Assembly: GCA_034440635.1 (NCBI GenBank) | Contig: JAOTON010000474.1 | Coordinates: forward strand, 186,001-250,000 | Direction: 5' to 3' | From: Lepas anatifera | Taxonomy: Eukaryota > Arthropoda > Thecostraca > Lepadidae | Length of the DNA: 64,000 nt | In this document: piece by piece, positions 10,928 to 21,669 of the stretch | How positions within the stretch are numbered: position 1 is the stretch's first letter | How the letters are laid out: the number at the start of each line of letters is the position of its first letter | Program-made: the position numbers and the translations under genes | The notes under the pieces: model-generated | Told to the model about the DNA's origin: nothing | Database searches by the model: none | Seen by the model: the letters and a program-made list of their open reading frames with translations, nothing else

Positions 10928-11131
10928 CTAGGTTGACAGCAAGAGCCGAGATATTTTTGACAGCTCGACAGTACTGTCCTGGAGGCGATAATATTTTCGG
11001 TGGATGTTTAGGTCATGCCCCAAGTGCATAGCAACCTGGGCCTTCCCCATACGAAAATACTGCGTGCAAACATAGTTTCCTGCGTGCAAACATTGTGTCC
11101 AGATCCGGTTTAAACCCCTAGCCACTTGCAA
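10928..11131 (-). pseudogene. Fragment of a tyrosine-recombinase-like mobile-element protein
   Basis: The minus-strand frame contains VAMHLGHDLNIHRKYYRLQ followed by STVELSKISRLLL. From memory this resembles the C-terminal end of invertebrate mobile-element proteins with MGHD-(I/V)-x-VHR-x-(F/Y)YRLPE, where the His and the Tyr further on sit like the last catalytic box of tyrosine recombinases (Crypton/DIRS-like). Only this C-terminal piece is recognisable and the upstream part is not. The assignment is by motif resemblance only. Confidence 0.45.
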
Positions 11132-11482
11132 AGTTGCTGCAACACGGCGCTTTAAACGTACCGCAGCCAGACATGTAGTTGACTCGAGCTGAGGTGCACT
11201 TTTCGTTTCATTTTAACCATGGTCGCAGCCACAAACCCGTTATTTATATGCATCAATATGAGGCCGTGAATGCTCTGAATACGCTCTAAGTTAAAAAATA
11301 GGACATTTGACTATACAAGCCTAACAGTGCTTGTATGTATTGGGGAGTGAAAGACTTCTAACTTATTCTCAAACTCAAATTTCGTCAGACCCCTAGAAAA
11401 AACGCACAGCTTGTTGCAGTTAGGAACCTGTATGTAGTATGAGTGGCGCGGTTCAGTTGGCGTTTCTTCTAGAGGAACTTGT

Positions 11483-12373
11483 TTAACACGCGCAGTGGAG
11501 GGGGTCCTAAAGTGCCTCCCCCATCTGTTTTTCCGGGGTGGCGAAGAACCGTTGGCCGCCAGAAAACAAAACTCGGCCACATTTGAGAGAATTTATGAGC
11601 GCGTCTAATGGTGCATACATTTTGAAAAACGACCGAAAATGTTTTGACTTATAGGCTTTCAAAGTCAGATTTATATTTTGAGATCACCATAATGGCGCGG
11701 CCACAGTAGTTAGTCTGCGTTTCATGCCGAGTGGTGGCATCATAAGGCAATATAATTAGGTTATATGTTAAGGCTATCCTACATGAAGGTCAAGGTCAAG
11801 GTCAAAGTTCAAAGGTCAATGTAATTTAATCTATTCAAGGTCATTGACTCCAGTGCTCCCAGTCAAATGGCATCACCCATTATGAAGCATGACGTCATAG
11901 TTAAGGTCACCCTGTGACAAGTTCAAGGTCGCAGGTCAAGTTCAAAGGTCATGGGTCAAGGTCAAACACTTATTTACTGCCAAATGTAGGTCATATTGGC
12001 AGTTACATTGTATATTACGGGAATATGCTATTTTGTGACGTCATAGGTCAATGATCTTGAATGACCTTGGCCCCTAAATATGAGACCAACTCGTACAGGG
12101 CCTTTCTTTCACACCCTAAGCCCGTTTATAGCGTATTTGTGACCTGTTTTCGCAAAATCCCGGCATTTACCGGTAGGTCCCCAGCACGGCCAAATTTTGA
12201 CATTTGTGACCTCATTTGACCTTGAAGATATTGACCCAGGTCTATGAAACTTGGGCATAATGTAGATCACCACCATCCCCACCAACTCCGAAACGTGCGT
12301 TATTCTACCCCTCTTCGGTTCCGAGATCTCAGGGGAGCCCTTTAGGACCCCCAACCTCCACTGCGCGTGTTAA
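11483..12373. mobile_element. TTAA family E element (E1)
   Basis: An 891 bp unit with TTAA at 11483-11486 and 12370-12373. Both termini read CACGCGCAGTGGAGG, followed by a GGGTCCTAAAG motif. The body is rich in AGGTCA, often as direct repeats such as AAGGTCAAGGTCAAGGTCA, and also contains TGACGTCA-like sites. No coding sequence. Sequence to its right (12374-about 13030) looks like the body of an older E copy. Confidence 0.7.
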
Positions 12374-13198
12374 AATTGGCAAAAATAGGCCCATCATCAT
12401 CATGATTTATATCAAGGTAAAAGGTCATGGGCCAAGGTCATGGTTATGGTGATATCTTAACGCTATATGATTCGGATATATGGTAGGGTCACCTCAAATG
12501 ATGGTCAAAGTCAAAGGTAACTGACAGGGGCGTCGCCACCGGGGGGGCAGGGAGGCCGGCCCTCCACTTTTGGGCCAAACATTTTCTTATCTCTGTCAAA
12601 ATGGGATGATATCGTAAATTTTCATAACCAGTCGGTGCGGGAGGCAACGAGGAGCCCAAATCCGAAGAGTTTTTGGTCCTAGCGTGGACAATTTCTTGTC
12701 AGCATCAGGTTTAAGTTGCTGGCTGGCCGGCCGCCCCCCCACTTTTTGGCGTTTACGAGGTTCCTGGTAACTGACCACGCAATTATTAGCCGCAATGCAA
12801 GTTTAAGTTCATATTACGGGAAATATGACATTTTGTGACGTCATAAGTCAAAGACCTTCAATGAAATTGGCCCCAAAATTTCTTGAAACGTGGCTTTGTA
12901 CCCTCTTATTATGACCAAAGTCTGCTTTTAGTGAACTTGTCTTGGTTTTGCACGACAAAGGCATGTTCTAATTTTCAAAATGTTTTTTTCAAAATCTCTA
13001 GGGGAGCTCTTCAGAATCACCCTCTACTGTGCGTCTCATATGTTTTGCTTGCCAAAAATGACGCCATCTGGTTCGGATGGCGCCCCCAGAAACGTGCCCC
13101 ACTCCACCCCCCGGCAAGGTGTCACCCCCCCCGATCGGTAATCTTGGATTCACCTATGATCCGGCCCCCGGGGGCTCCCGGTGGCGAGCCCCTGCCTA
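12374..13198. other. Older family E-like body with hAT debris, no gene
   Basis: The stretch carries the AGGTCA-rich body and the GGGAAATATGACATTTTGTGACGTC-like segment (split by its own drift) seen in E1. It is broken by the hAT MITE at 12525-12766 and ends in GC-rich GGATGGCGCCCCC sequence of hAT type (13060-13200). The 187-codon frame at 12883-13446 is an accident of this composition. Confidence 0.4.
12525..12766. mobile_element. hAT-like MITE, copy 2
   Basis: A 242 bp unit beginning CAGGGGCGTCGCCACC and ending GAGGTTCCTG. A perfect 8 bp duplication, GTAACTGA, lies at 12517-12524 and 12767-12774. It shares its interior with the copies at 7972, 13448 and 20532. Confidence 0.87.
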
Positions 13199-13206
13199 CC
13201 TATAGC

Positions 13207-13439
13207 CAGGGACGGATCCAAGGGGGAGGGGCAAAATGGGCGGCCGCCCCCTTAAGCCTAAGTGTCGCCCCACTGAGGACGAAATGCCGACCCAAAGATT
13301 ATCAGCTCCCAACCCCCCCCTCCTCCCGGGATGCAACAATTTGCCGCCCTTTGGGTGAAAAGTGCACCCTTCGAGTGGCAAAGTGTCGCCCCCTGAACCT
13401 TCGCCCCCCCTTTATCGAAATCATAGATCATAGTCACTG
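13207..13439. mobile_element. hAT-like element with CAGGGACGGATCC end
   Basis: Starts CAGGGACGGATCCAAGGG and ends ...CATAGTCACTG. It is bracketed by CCTATAGC at 13199-13206 and 13440-13447, a perfect 8 bp duplication. The two termini have diverged from one another. The neighbouring MITE at 13448 used the right-hand CCTATAGC as its own target. Confidence 0.68.
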
Positions 13440-13447
13440 CCTATAGC

Positions 13448-13698
13448 CAGGGACGTCACTACTGGGGGTAAGGACGGGGGCTCTCCCCCACTTTTAGGCC
13501 AGCAATTTCCTTATCTCAGTCAAAATAGTAGGGAATCGGACATTTTATAACCAGCCGGTGCGGGAGGCAGCAAGCAGCCCAAATCTGAAGAGTTTTTGGT
13601 CCCAGCGTGGACAGTTTCTTGTCAGTATCAGGTTGAAGTTGCTGGCTGGACGTCTGTCCCCCGCCCCCTCCACTGTTTTGACGGCGACGACGCTCTTG
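13448..13698. mobile_element. hAT-like MITE, copy 3
   Basis: A 251 bp unit from CAGGGACGTCACTACTGG to GACGACGCTCTTG. The duplication CCTATAGC lies at 13440-13447 and 13699-13706. Interior as in the other CAGGGGCGTC copies. The 183-codon minus-strand frame across it is not a gene. Confidence 0.87.
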
Positions 13699-13959
13699 CC
13701 TATAGCTATGCTCCAACAGTTCTGCACCATTTCTGAAACAACCAAATCAGCCTCCCTTATCGTTGCTATGCATGCATGCACATCATTAACATATTTTCTT
13801 ATCTTGCGGGTCGTCCTTTTCGGTCCCATTGCGACTTGACAGCGTGGATTAGCACCTGCAATGCTCCAATCAAGTGTACATCGTGTGGCACAATGAATTT
13901 GGCGCGCAACGCCTGATGACAACAAACTCATTGCGCATGCGCGGACCGGCCAAATCACT

Positions 13960-14480
13960 AAAACACGTTTAGGGGGACCTAAGTGGCATTTTTTAAGTAT
14001 ACGTGGACCAGCTGAGAATCTGCTGCAGAGCGTAGCACACCATGAAGTTGCTGGGCGCCCATGCCGACAAGAAATAAACAGCGCATGCGCAAGCAAGGTG
14101 GTTTTGATTTCAGTTACAAAATTCCAGCTTAGGGGGACATCACTTGGTATCTTTTAGGGCATAGGTGGACCAACTTGGAATTTTCCCTCAGCACAGGTGG
14201 ACCTTCACGTTAGCTGACCACGCAGCAGCTGACTGCATTCCTATGGTGTTGCCATCTGTGTCAAAACTTGGTACTACAAACCGTAAAAAATTCTTAGCGG
14301 TTTCTAAGATCGTTTAGGTGGACCAATTTTTCGGGTCCACCGATGCTAGGACTCCGGCTCCCGATCTTTTGTCCCCAGAAACGGCAAGAGACGAATTTAG
14401 TTTAGGTGGACCTGGGAGGTCCACCGATGCAGACAGGTCCACCGAACGCCAGAAAAGATACTCAAATTGTCCACCGATGC
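13960..14480. repeat. Second degenerate GTGGACC / GGTCCACC tract
   Basis: Motifs TTTAGGTGGACC, AGGGGGACC and GGTCCACCGATGC recur in both orientations at irregular spacing, as in the 6690-7245 tract. No gene is visible. The inverted arrangement of GGTGGACC and GGTCCACC around 14335-14470 could fold. Confidence 0.45.
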
Positions 14481-14699
14481 CGAGTTTAGGAAACCAGATG
14501 TGTGACGTGCGAAGATCGCATGTAATGATACTGATAGCATGGTGATGAATGATGTCCAATATCCGTTTGACACTTTCCATGACTGATTCAAAGACTGTGC
14601 ACCCTTATTCGAGCTCCGATCTAACTTTAATTATCTATGCAGCACCAAAGCAGTTTCACGACAGGTTCCAAACCTCATCTTAGGCAGTACTTTGAGAAC

Positions 14700-15060
14700 A
14701 TTCAAGGTTCTGAAGCAACTCTCCCTAAGCTGGTTAAAATGAGCAAAGTAAGTGAGTCTTCGGTCAAACTAGAAAGTGTTTTTCCATCGTGACGTTGATC
14801 ATTCTTTTCTGGACCGGATGTTAACACCGGTTTCTTCTCCGACAAAAAGAAACACACCTGGTTTTTGCGGTAGAAAAACTGCAACCCATTTTCTCACTGC
14901 ACCTTTGGAGCTTATCCATTCCGATCTGCAGTTGCCTCTGGGCTGCAGCAGTGCGGAGGGTGAGGTGGTCCATATTGTAAAATCGTCAACGAACAGTGCA
15001 CATTGAACTTTTGAAGATAGATCGTCTGAAATGTCATGAATTTCAAAGAGGGTCACATAA
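14700..15060 (-). pseudogene. Reverse transcriptase fragment of a jockey-like LINE
   Basis: The minus-strand frame 15056-14799 carries CALFVDDFTIWTTSPSAL. The FVDD box corresponds to the catalytic Y/F-x-DD motif of non-LTR reverse transcriptases, in the DDFTIW context typical of jockey/I-group elements of ticks and other arthropods. After it comes a region matching the usual tail of this domain up to FLFVGEETGVN-type sequence. Only about 100 residues survive and the flanks are out of frame, so this is a dead 5'- and 3'-truncated remnant. Confidence 0.6.
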
Positions 15061-15301
15061 AAAACGGTCCTCTGGGCTGTGTTATTTTTCGGATGTGCTG
15101 GTCTGATAATATTTCGTGGATTATGGAGCAGAAACGTCGATAATTCAGGAATTTACAAATAACCAAACTATGAGACCTTGCACACCAAGTTAAAACAACT
15201 TTTGTAAAGTACCATGTCTCTAAATTGAATCATAGACGTGTTTCATGTGGTAGAATACAGCGACAGTATTGTGTTTCAAGTGGAACCTCCACGAATTCTT
15301 A
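15061..15301. other. Spacer, nothing recognised
   Basis: AT-rich sequence between the LINE fragment and a family C element; no coding or repeat signal seen. Confidence 0.3.
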
Positions 15302-16137
15302 TTGACACGTGCATTGACGGGGGCGGGGGCGGGGGCGGGCACCCGCCCCCTCAGGTTTTTCAGAGAAAGCATGAAAAAGTACTTGGCATGCCTATTTTTC
15401 ATCATTCTTACAACTTTTGTGAAAATTTTAAGCTTATGTCATCTCAGGTCATGTCATCAGTACAGGTCAAGTGACCTGACCTAAAAAAGTTTAAGATAGA
15501 GTAAGTCGGAACAGGGTGAAATTATCCAATCCACACTCACATCACATAATGGGCCCACTGAGTTCTCCATATTGCTGTATTTTTTATACCGATGACCTAG
15601 GGTCACGTACGAGCCATGAACTCCAATTGGAAATGCATGGGAAAATTGGTTTTAACAGAATAACTTAGTAACGGTTGGTGATAGAGCGTTCAGTTTAACT
15701 GCATTATATTTGCCTTGTCTTTGCAGTTCTAATGATATGCATTTTACCTAATTTGACCTTGAACTGACCTCAGGTCAGGTCAAATCCTTGATTTGACCTA
15801 GCAAGGTTATGCTATATATCATTCCATTCGGCTTGCTGCGAGGATTCATATAGTTTAAATTATTTTGCTCTATCTATATTTTTTTGGATGTAATGACCGA
15901 AAAACTTACTTTACATGTTATCCCTATGACGGTATATTGTGACCTCTAGTGACCTCAAATGTCATCTGACAAAAAATGGTGCATATATTTCCCATGGAGA
16001 AGTGGATGGGTCACCCAACACCGTTTACCGTTTTCGCTACCTGGCGTGGTTCTCTAGATCTTAGGTGGGGGGAGGGTGGTGGGTACCAGCCCCCCCCATC
16101 AAAGCGAAGGTAGCTCAGACATCCATGCGCGTGTTAA
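15302..16137. mobile_element. TTAA family C element (C2)
   Basis: Simple left end with TTAA mutated to TTGA (15302-15305) then CACGTGCATTGACGGGGG. Compound right end ending GCGCGTGTTAA at 16137. The hairpin just inside the left palindrome is damaged compared with C1. Body with TGACCTGACC / GGTCAGGTCA blocks near 15765. Confidence 0.75.
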
Positions 16138-16168
16138 GTGTCAATAGTCAATTGTACTTCAGCATTGA

Positions 16169-17540
16169 CTAAACCTTAGCCCGGTGGGGGGTGTCTGAAC
16201 ACCCTCGACAGGTTTTTCCGGCGGTGCGAAGCGCCGCCGTACTTGGCACACCTTATCCTTGATCAATTCGGCAACTTTACCCCTAAATTTTAAGTTTGGG
16301 TCATATCAGGTCATGTCACTAGTGCAGGTCAAGTGACATCGCCTCCAATTATTTTTAACACGCGCATTGACGGGGGTCTGAGCCACCTTCGCTTTGACGG
16401 GGGGCGGATACCCGCCCCCCTAAGATCTCGAGAACCACGGTAGGTAGCAAGAAACGGTAAACGGCGTTGGGTTGCCCATCCACTTTTCCATCGAACACAT
16501 TTAAACCATTTTTTCGTCAGGTCACATTTAAGGTTACGAGAGGTCAAAACATGCCGTCATAGGGATAACATGTAAATTCAGTTTTTCGGCCATTACATCT
16601 GAACAAGTAAAGATAGAGCAAAACAACTTAAACTTTATGAATCCTCTCAGTAAGCCGAATCGGATGATTAATAATTTGACCTTGCTAGGTCAAATCAAGG
16701 ATTTGAACTGACCTGGAGGTCAGGTCAGGGTCAAATTATATAAAATGCATATCATTAGAACCGCAATGACAAGGCGAGTCTAATGCAGCTAAAATAAATG
16801 CTCTATCACCATCCGTTACTGAGTTATTTTGTAAAAACCATTTTTCCCATGTATTTCCAATAGAGAGGTCATGCCTCGTACCTGACCTTAGGTCATCGAT
16901 ATCAAAAATACCGGAGCATATTTTAGAGAACTTGGTGGGGCCATTATATGATATGAGTTTCAATTGGATAAGTTTACCCTGCTCCGATTTATGCTATCTT
17001 AAACTTTTTTGAGGTTGGGTCACTTGACCTGTACTGGTGACTTGACCTGAGATGACCTAACCTTAAAATGTTTACAGAAGTTGGAAAAATGATAAGGGGA
17101 AAGGGATGTCGAGTACGGCGGCGCTACGCGCCACCGTTTTTCTACTATCTCCGAAAGCCCCGAGGGGGGCGGGTACCCGCCCCCGTCAATGTGCGTGTTA
17201 AGTGGCATAAGTAAGAAATGGGCGAATCTATTGGATTGAAATTTATACCAAATAATGTGGCTACCGAGTGCTACAAAAGCTATTCCGGGATTTTTCATAT
17301 CCATGACTCAAGGTCAAGCACGGACCTCTCCGTTGGAAATACATGGAAAAAACAGAAATTGGGTTTTATTTGTGTAGATAAGGCTGAGATTACGTTCAAA
17401 CTCCCCAAATTGTAGTAATCTGGGCCCCTTTCCAGGTTCATGTTGCAATTTTGGACATGTGACCTCTGAGAGGTAATATGACGCTACCTAAGCAGTTTTC
17501 AGACTTAGGTCAATATCTTTGCATGAAATGATGAGACAGC
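16169..17540. mobile_element. TTAA family A copy (A3), right end lost, carrying C3
   Basis: Left end CTAAACCTTAGCCCGGTGGGG with the palindrome GTGTCTGAACAC. The body matches A1 through AAGTGGCATAAG and is interrupted by C3 at 16355-17201. It continues to about 17540 (GAGACAGCTTTTATT) and then stops matching, so its right half is deleted. Confidence 0.6.
16355..17201. mobile_element. TTAA family C element (C3), reversed, inside A3
   Basis: An 847 bp unit with TTAA at 16355-16358 and 17198-17201. The compound end is at the left and the simple end (GGGTACCCGCCCCCGTCAAT) at the right, so it is inverted relative to C1. The hairpin near 17117 has lost a few bases (GGCGGCGCTACGCGCC). Confidence 0.8.
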
Positions 17541-18171
17541 TTTTATTCACTGAAAAAAAAATTGACGTGGTTTTTCTTCGTAAAGCCCTTGTTATTAGGC
17601 ATTTGCAAGATTTTACCTTGCGTGTAGTAAGACGAGGCAAAACATTTTGTAGGCACCTGGTTCTACGAGGTCTATGCAAGGCGGCGTGACGAGGTTTTTA
17701 CTAACATCACTAGCTCGTAACTAGGTATTTAAGACGACAGATGCTTGTTTGCTTTAATTGTAATAAGGATATAACGAGGTCGTTGACCTAGTTTTACGAG
17801 TGTATTGCGATGTACCTGTCTTTGCCTTACTAGCTTTCGGGATTTTACTCGGGTTGTTAACTAGCTTATTAACTAGCTTTTGTTGACTTCTTGTGCGGCT
17901 CACATCCCCTCTTCTACCGTGCGTTAAAATGCCATGAGTATTAAGAAAAATACACTTATATACCCGTGAAAGGTTTTATTTGGAAAGGTTCACTGAATAT
18001 CAACAAAATCAGACAAAATCAAACATCAAAATTTCTCGTTGCCAAACAATCTCACTACATTGAACACATTTTCTCCGAGCCATCTCCCCTTGTCCCAGTG
18101 TTCTCCTTGCATAAACCATGGTACATGGTAACCACCTTGCATGGCACCTTATATGGCAACCAATGGTACAC
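17541..18171. other. No recognised gene
   Basis: AT-rich sequence with recurring CTAGCTTnnTAACTAG words near 17700-17880. No coding or RNA signal was recognised. It would contain the 3' untranslated part of the gene ending at 18172. Confidence 0.3.
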
Positions 18172-18491
18172 TTAGGTGTGGCGGCTTAGCGCCGAACGAA
18201 GTTTCTCCACCAAGGAATCGGTAACCTCTCGCTCCACTTTGAGGACCTCCGAGGCCATGAACCGCCCAAACCGGCGCGCAGACCCGTATCTTAGGTTATA
18301 TATGAAGAGGACTGCCGCCCACAGCAGTGTCAGGTCTACCAGGGTGCTGGCTGTGGCTACGCACACGCCGTCAACTTCAACTGTCAGCTTTCCCTCAGAG
18401 GTCTTCATGACAGCTGGGGCCGGTTTCCCGTCGGGATTCAGCACGGACGGGGCCGCTCCCAGGGTCCATAGCAGAGCCCTGCATGCTCGAT
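18172..18491 (-). CDS. Terminal exon of an unrecognised one-pass membrane protein
   Basis: On the minus strand a strong acceptor (TTTTCTGTTGCAG) precedes 18491. The frame stays open for 107 residues and ends with TAA at 18174-18172. The peptide contains VEVDGVCVATASTLVDLTLL followed by WAAVLFIYNL, one hydrophobic segment, then a basic and acidic helical tail (RRFGRFMASEVLKVERE...LVEKLRSAL). It joins in phase to the exon at 19121-19019: one G there plus AT here makes Asp. No family could be assigned. The single membrane segment near the C-terminus with a charged tail suggests a membrane-anchored protein, but that is inference. Confidence 0.62.
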
Positions 18492-19018
18492 CTGCAACAG
18501 AAAATACCATGTTTAAGATATGGTGTTCTGTGTATCAACATATTTTGTAACTTATCATCTCTGATTCCTTTCCATCATGAAACCTGCTCAAGTCAGAAGT
18601 CACAGGTCATGTCATTCTATTTAAGTCATGGCTAAATCAATTCAGACCCCTTTCAGTCCTTTTTAGACGCATCTCTAGAGGGGATAGACACCAGGTCCTC
18701 GACATAGAAATCAGGTTGCTTAATTGCGATGCTCGGTTGGCATTGCTATTTTCATGTCAGTTTCATATATCAATGATTCATTAAAGTAATTTGTTTATCA
18801 CGATTTCCGCTTGAATCATGCCTTGAGGCGAGGTCATCTAGCCTGGTGACCTCACCTAATATCGTCCACACATAGCATTCTTAGGGCCATCTACGCAATG
18901 TGGAGAAGTGATCATTCGGAAACACGGGGGAGTGAGAAAATATATTCCGCTTTCTAAAGGGATAAATGCAAAGAAAACAATGAGCGACACAGAAATGTGT
19001 TGCGCATTTTACCTTTAC
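18492..19018 (-). other. Intron of the unrecognised membrane-protein gene
   Basis: Bounded by donor GTAAAG below 19019 and acceptor TTGCAG above 18491. Nothing else recognised inside. Confidence 0.5.
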
Positions 19019-19121
19019 CGAGGCAGTCAAACTCCTTCACTGCTGAAGAGATCAGTAGCTCCCACCTCCCCTGAATTCCTTGGAGAGGGCGCCCGGCCAT
19101 GCGATCCATCTCCTTCCAGAT
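19019..19121 (-). CDS. Internal exon of the same unrecognised gene
   Basis: An acceptor CCTTGTTTCACAG precedes 19121 and a donor GTAAAG follows 19019 on the minus strand. The 103 bases encode IWKEMDRMAGRPLQGIQGRW, continuing to SSAVKEFDCL, and end after the first base of a codon completed by the next exon. An alternative donor (GTAAAA) lies six bases on. Both flanking junctions are consistent in phase with the neighbouring exons. Function unknown. Confidence 0.6.
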
Positions 19122-19433
19122 CTGTGAAACAAGGATCATGCCCCGTCACAACTAATAGCACAAACGTTCGGCGACCGGAGGCATTTTTCTACGATGGGGC
19201 TTCTTGACTTTATTGCCCGCAGAACTGCCATGACGAAATAAAAACAACAAGCACTAACATGAAATTTTAATTCGGAAAGGCATAAGTGGAGTTTTCATAT
19301 CACTAAAACTTAAGGACTTCTCCACTATGATGAAACTTTCTCCACTACGGACACTTTCTCCACTCCGGACAAAACATATTTTAATGAACAAGTAATTTTA
19401 TTGAATTTTAATTTTTAACACGTTTCAAAGTAA
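19122..19433. other. Intronic sequence with short repeats
   Basis: Contains the recurring word CTTTCTCCACT at 19318-19372. No coding signal. Confidence 0.35.
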
Positions 19434-19611
19434 AAGTTCCTTCGCCAGTAGATTGATACATACAGAACCCACACCATAAACGAATGTAAAGACACATACC
19501 AAAGTTAAAGTTAAAAACACACCACTGAAAGTCTTTCAGTGACGTGTTTCTAACTTAAACTTTGCATGTGTCTTTGCAGTGTTTTATATTAGTCTACGGA
19601 CGAAGAAACTT
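19434..19611. mobile_element. Foldback MITE of about 180 bp
   Basis: The whole unit is an inverted repeat. The outer arms are AAGTTCCTTCGCCAGTAG at the left and its near-complement at the right. The inner arms AACACACCACTGAAAG and CTTTCAGTGACGTGTT meet at a single-base centre near 19532. A sequence resembling one arm lies at 61848-61930. It is long enough to fold over nearly its full length. Superfamily unknown. Confidence 0.5.
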
Positions 19612-19656
19612 TAATTCTGAAATGTCGAGAAGTTCTAAATTCAGTTAAGTATTTTC

Positions 19657-20310
19657 TTAACCCGCGCAATGGAGAGGGGTCTGACACTAGCACGGAGTGG
19701 AGGGGGTCCTAATGTGACCCGCCCGAGATCTCGGAAACCAAGAGTTATAAAAATGAGCGTTTAAAGGGTTGGTGGGGATGGGATGATCAACATTAGGTCA
19801 ACATCTTCAAGGTCAAACGAGGTCACAAAGATCAAATTTTGGCCGTGCTGGAGACCTACCGGGAAATGCCGGGATTTTGCGGAAACAAGTAAAAATACAC
19901 TACAAATGGCTTTAGGGTATGAAAGGAAGGTCCCATACCAGGTGACCTCGTATTTTGGGGGGTCAAGGCCATTCAAGGTCATTGACCTATGATGTCACAT
20001 AATAGCATATTCCCGTAAAATACAAGGTCACTGCCAATTTGGCCCTCGTTGGGCAGGAAATATGGGTTTGACCTTGATCCATGACCTTTGACCTTGACAC
20101 AGACTGGCCTTTATTAGGAAATCATATGTCATAACGGGTGATACCATTTGACTGGGAACACGGGGTCAATGACCTTAAAAAGGCCCCACGACCTTGACCT
20201 GCGACCTTTTACTTCAAATGGGATGACCCTAACAAATAAAACAAATTATATTGCCTTATGAAGTCATCACCCAGCATGTAACGCAGACTAATTACTGCAA
20301 ACAAGCGGCA
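19657..20310. mobile_element. TTAA family E copy (E2), right end lost
   Basis: TTAA at 19657-19660 followed by a compound end: CCCGCGCAATGGAGAGGGG, a spacer GACACTAGCAC, then GGAGTGGAGGGGGTCCTAA. The AGGTCA-rich body is inverted relative to E1 and ends near 20310 after ATTGCCTTATGAAGTCATC, which E1 also has near 11740. Confidence 0.55.
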
Positions 20311-20531
20311 AAACATTGGATTCAAAATTTAGGTCCTATTGGCAAAATCCACCAGATTTTTGAATATTTATTTAATCTTAAAATTTTCGGGGGCATGGGC
20401 TCCCGTTCCCACGCCTATGTTTGAAGATCAACGGAAAATACCCAGGTTCAATGCATGGCGAGGGACAAAGAGGAAAGGCGAGCTTTCAGCATTGAAAATG
20501 TTTCTTGGACTCCAAACAGGGACCTTGGAAC

Positions 20532-20768
20532 CAACAGCGTCGCCACCACCAAAAAAGTGGGGGGCGGCCGGCCAGCCAGAAACTTCAACCTTATGCTGAC
20601 AAAAAACTGCCCACGCTAGGACCGAAAAGTCTTCGGATTTGGGCTCCTCGTTGCCTCCCGCACCGGCTGGTTATTAAAATGTTCGATTTTCCTCCCATTT
20701 TGACTATCAGGAAATAATCGGCCCAAAAGTGGGGGCCCGCCCCTGGCCCCCCGGTGGCGACGCCCCTG
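20532..20768. mobile_element. hAT-like MITE, copy 4 (reversed)
   Basis: A 237 bp unit from CAACAGCGTCGCCACC (left terminus mutated) to GGTGGCGACGCCCCTG. A perfect 8 bp duplication, CTTGGAAC, lies at 20524-20531 and 20769-20776. Interior as in the other copies but in the opposite orientation. Confidence 0.83.
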
Positions 20769-21276
20769 CTTGGAACTATGTTCCAAGTTGGGGGCAGCGG
20801 GAATTTTCAGGTCATCCCTTCCCACTCCTATTCTTAAAAGAAAATATAGCCAATGAAAATATAGCCATAGGCTGCACAGAGTTTCAAGAACGTAATGTGA
20901 ACAATCATTACCATCACCCGAAAAACCTTAAAGGAAGTTGCAACAACCCCTTGTCATGGCGACGGTAACTACCTAATGGGTATCCAAACATGAACGTTCA
21001 AAGTTTTAGCAAATTTAGAATTTTTCACTGGGAGGAAGGTTTCAAGTTATTTCCTATTTACCCACACGGACAAAAGCACACATACACAGTCATAGGTATA
21101 CGAACGTCCAGAATATTGGTAGGAGGGGACAAAGGTGCATTTGGAAATCATTTCTCTCCAAACAACGCCCTAGGTTAATTGATAAGAGTCACGAATATTG
21201 GGGGCCATGGCCCCCTGCACCTTCTGTTCCTTCGCCTATCTGCATATTTCATTAACAGTTTATTTGGCTTTCTTAC
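20769..21276. other. No recognised gene
   Basis: Short open frames only; probably first-intron sequence if the exon at 21420-21277 belongs to the gene ending at 18172. A hAT-like GGGGGCCATGGCCCCC word lies at 21200. Confidence 0.3.
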
Positions 21277-21420
21277 CTTGCCGTCTTTGGAGGAACAGCA
21301 GATAACACGAATCCCGGCGCGAAAGCAGAACGAAGAATGACTGACAAACACATTTGGCGCGAGTACCGGACTGCTGCCTAGCGAATGAGAGCGAAGCCCG
21401 CCCGATGCGCAACCAATCAT
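21277..21420 (-). CDS. Possible first coding exon of the gene ending at 18172
   Basis: Minus-strand ATG at 21420-21418, 48 codons, then a consensus donor GTAAGA below 21277. The reading phase at the donor (zero) matches the acceptor of the exon at 19121. With the two downstream exons it would give a protein of about 190 residues. The area is richer in CpG than its surroundings, as expected of a transcription start. The peptide (MIGCASGGLRSHSLGSS...) resembles nothing known, so it might equally be an untranslated first exon, or the ATG could be accidental. Confidence 0.33.
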
Positions 21421-21669
21421 AATCGCAGGCTCCAGCGTTCCTTGTTAACGAGGGCCGGAGCCTCGTCACAGCACGTGGCTTTTACGCTAGCCGATCCCCC
21501 GTCCTAGCTGTGACGTGGTGAAATACTAGTGAACTAGGGCTCTCTCGAGGGGGGCTTGTTACAAAAAAGCTGGAACATTGTGAGCGGCTGGTTTAACTGG
21601 TTGCTAACAAGAAATGAACGCTTGTAAAACGATACTAGGGCAATGATCCACTTGGAGCTCGTGAAAACT

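Noticed and set aside
12883..13446. 187-codon plus-strand frame
   Set aside because: It crosses a family E-like body and two hAT-like elements and has low-complexity proline-rich sequence; not a gene.
13545..14096. 183-codon minus-strand frame
   Set aside because: It overlaps a hAT MITE shared with three other sites and has no recognisable domain.
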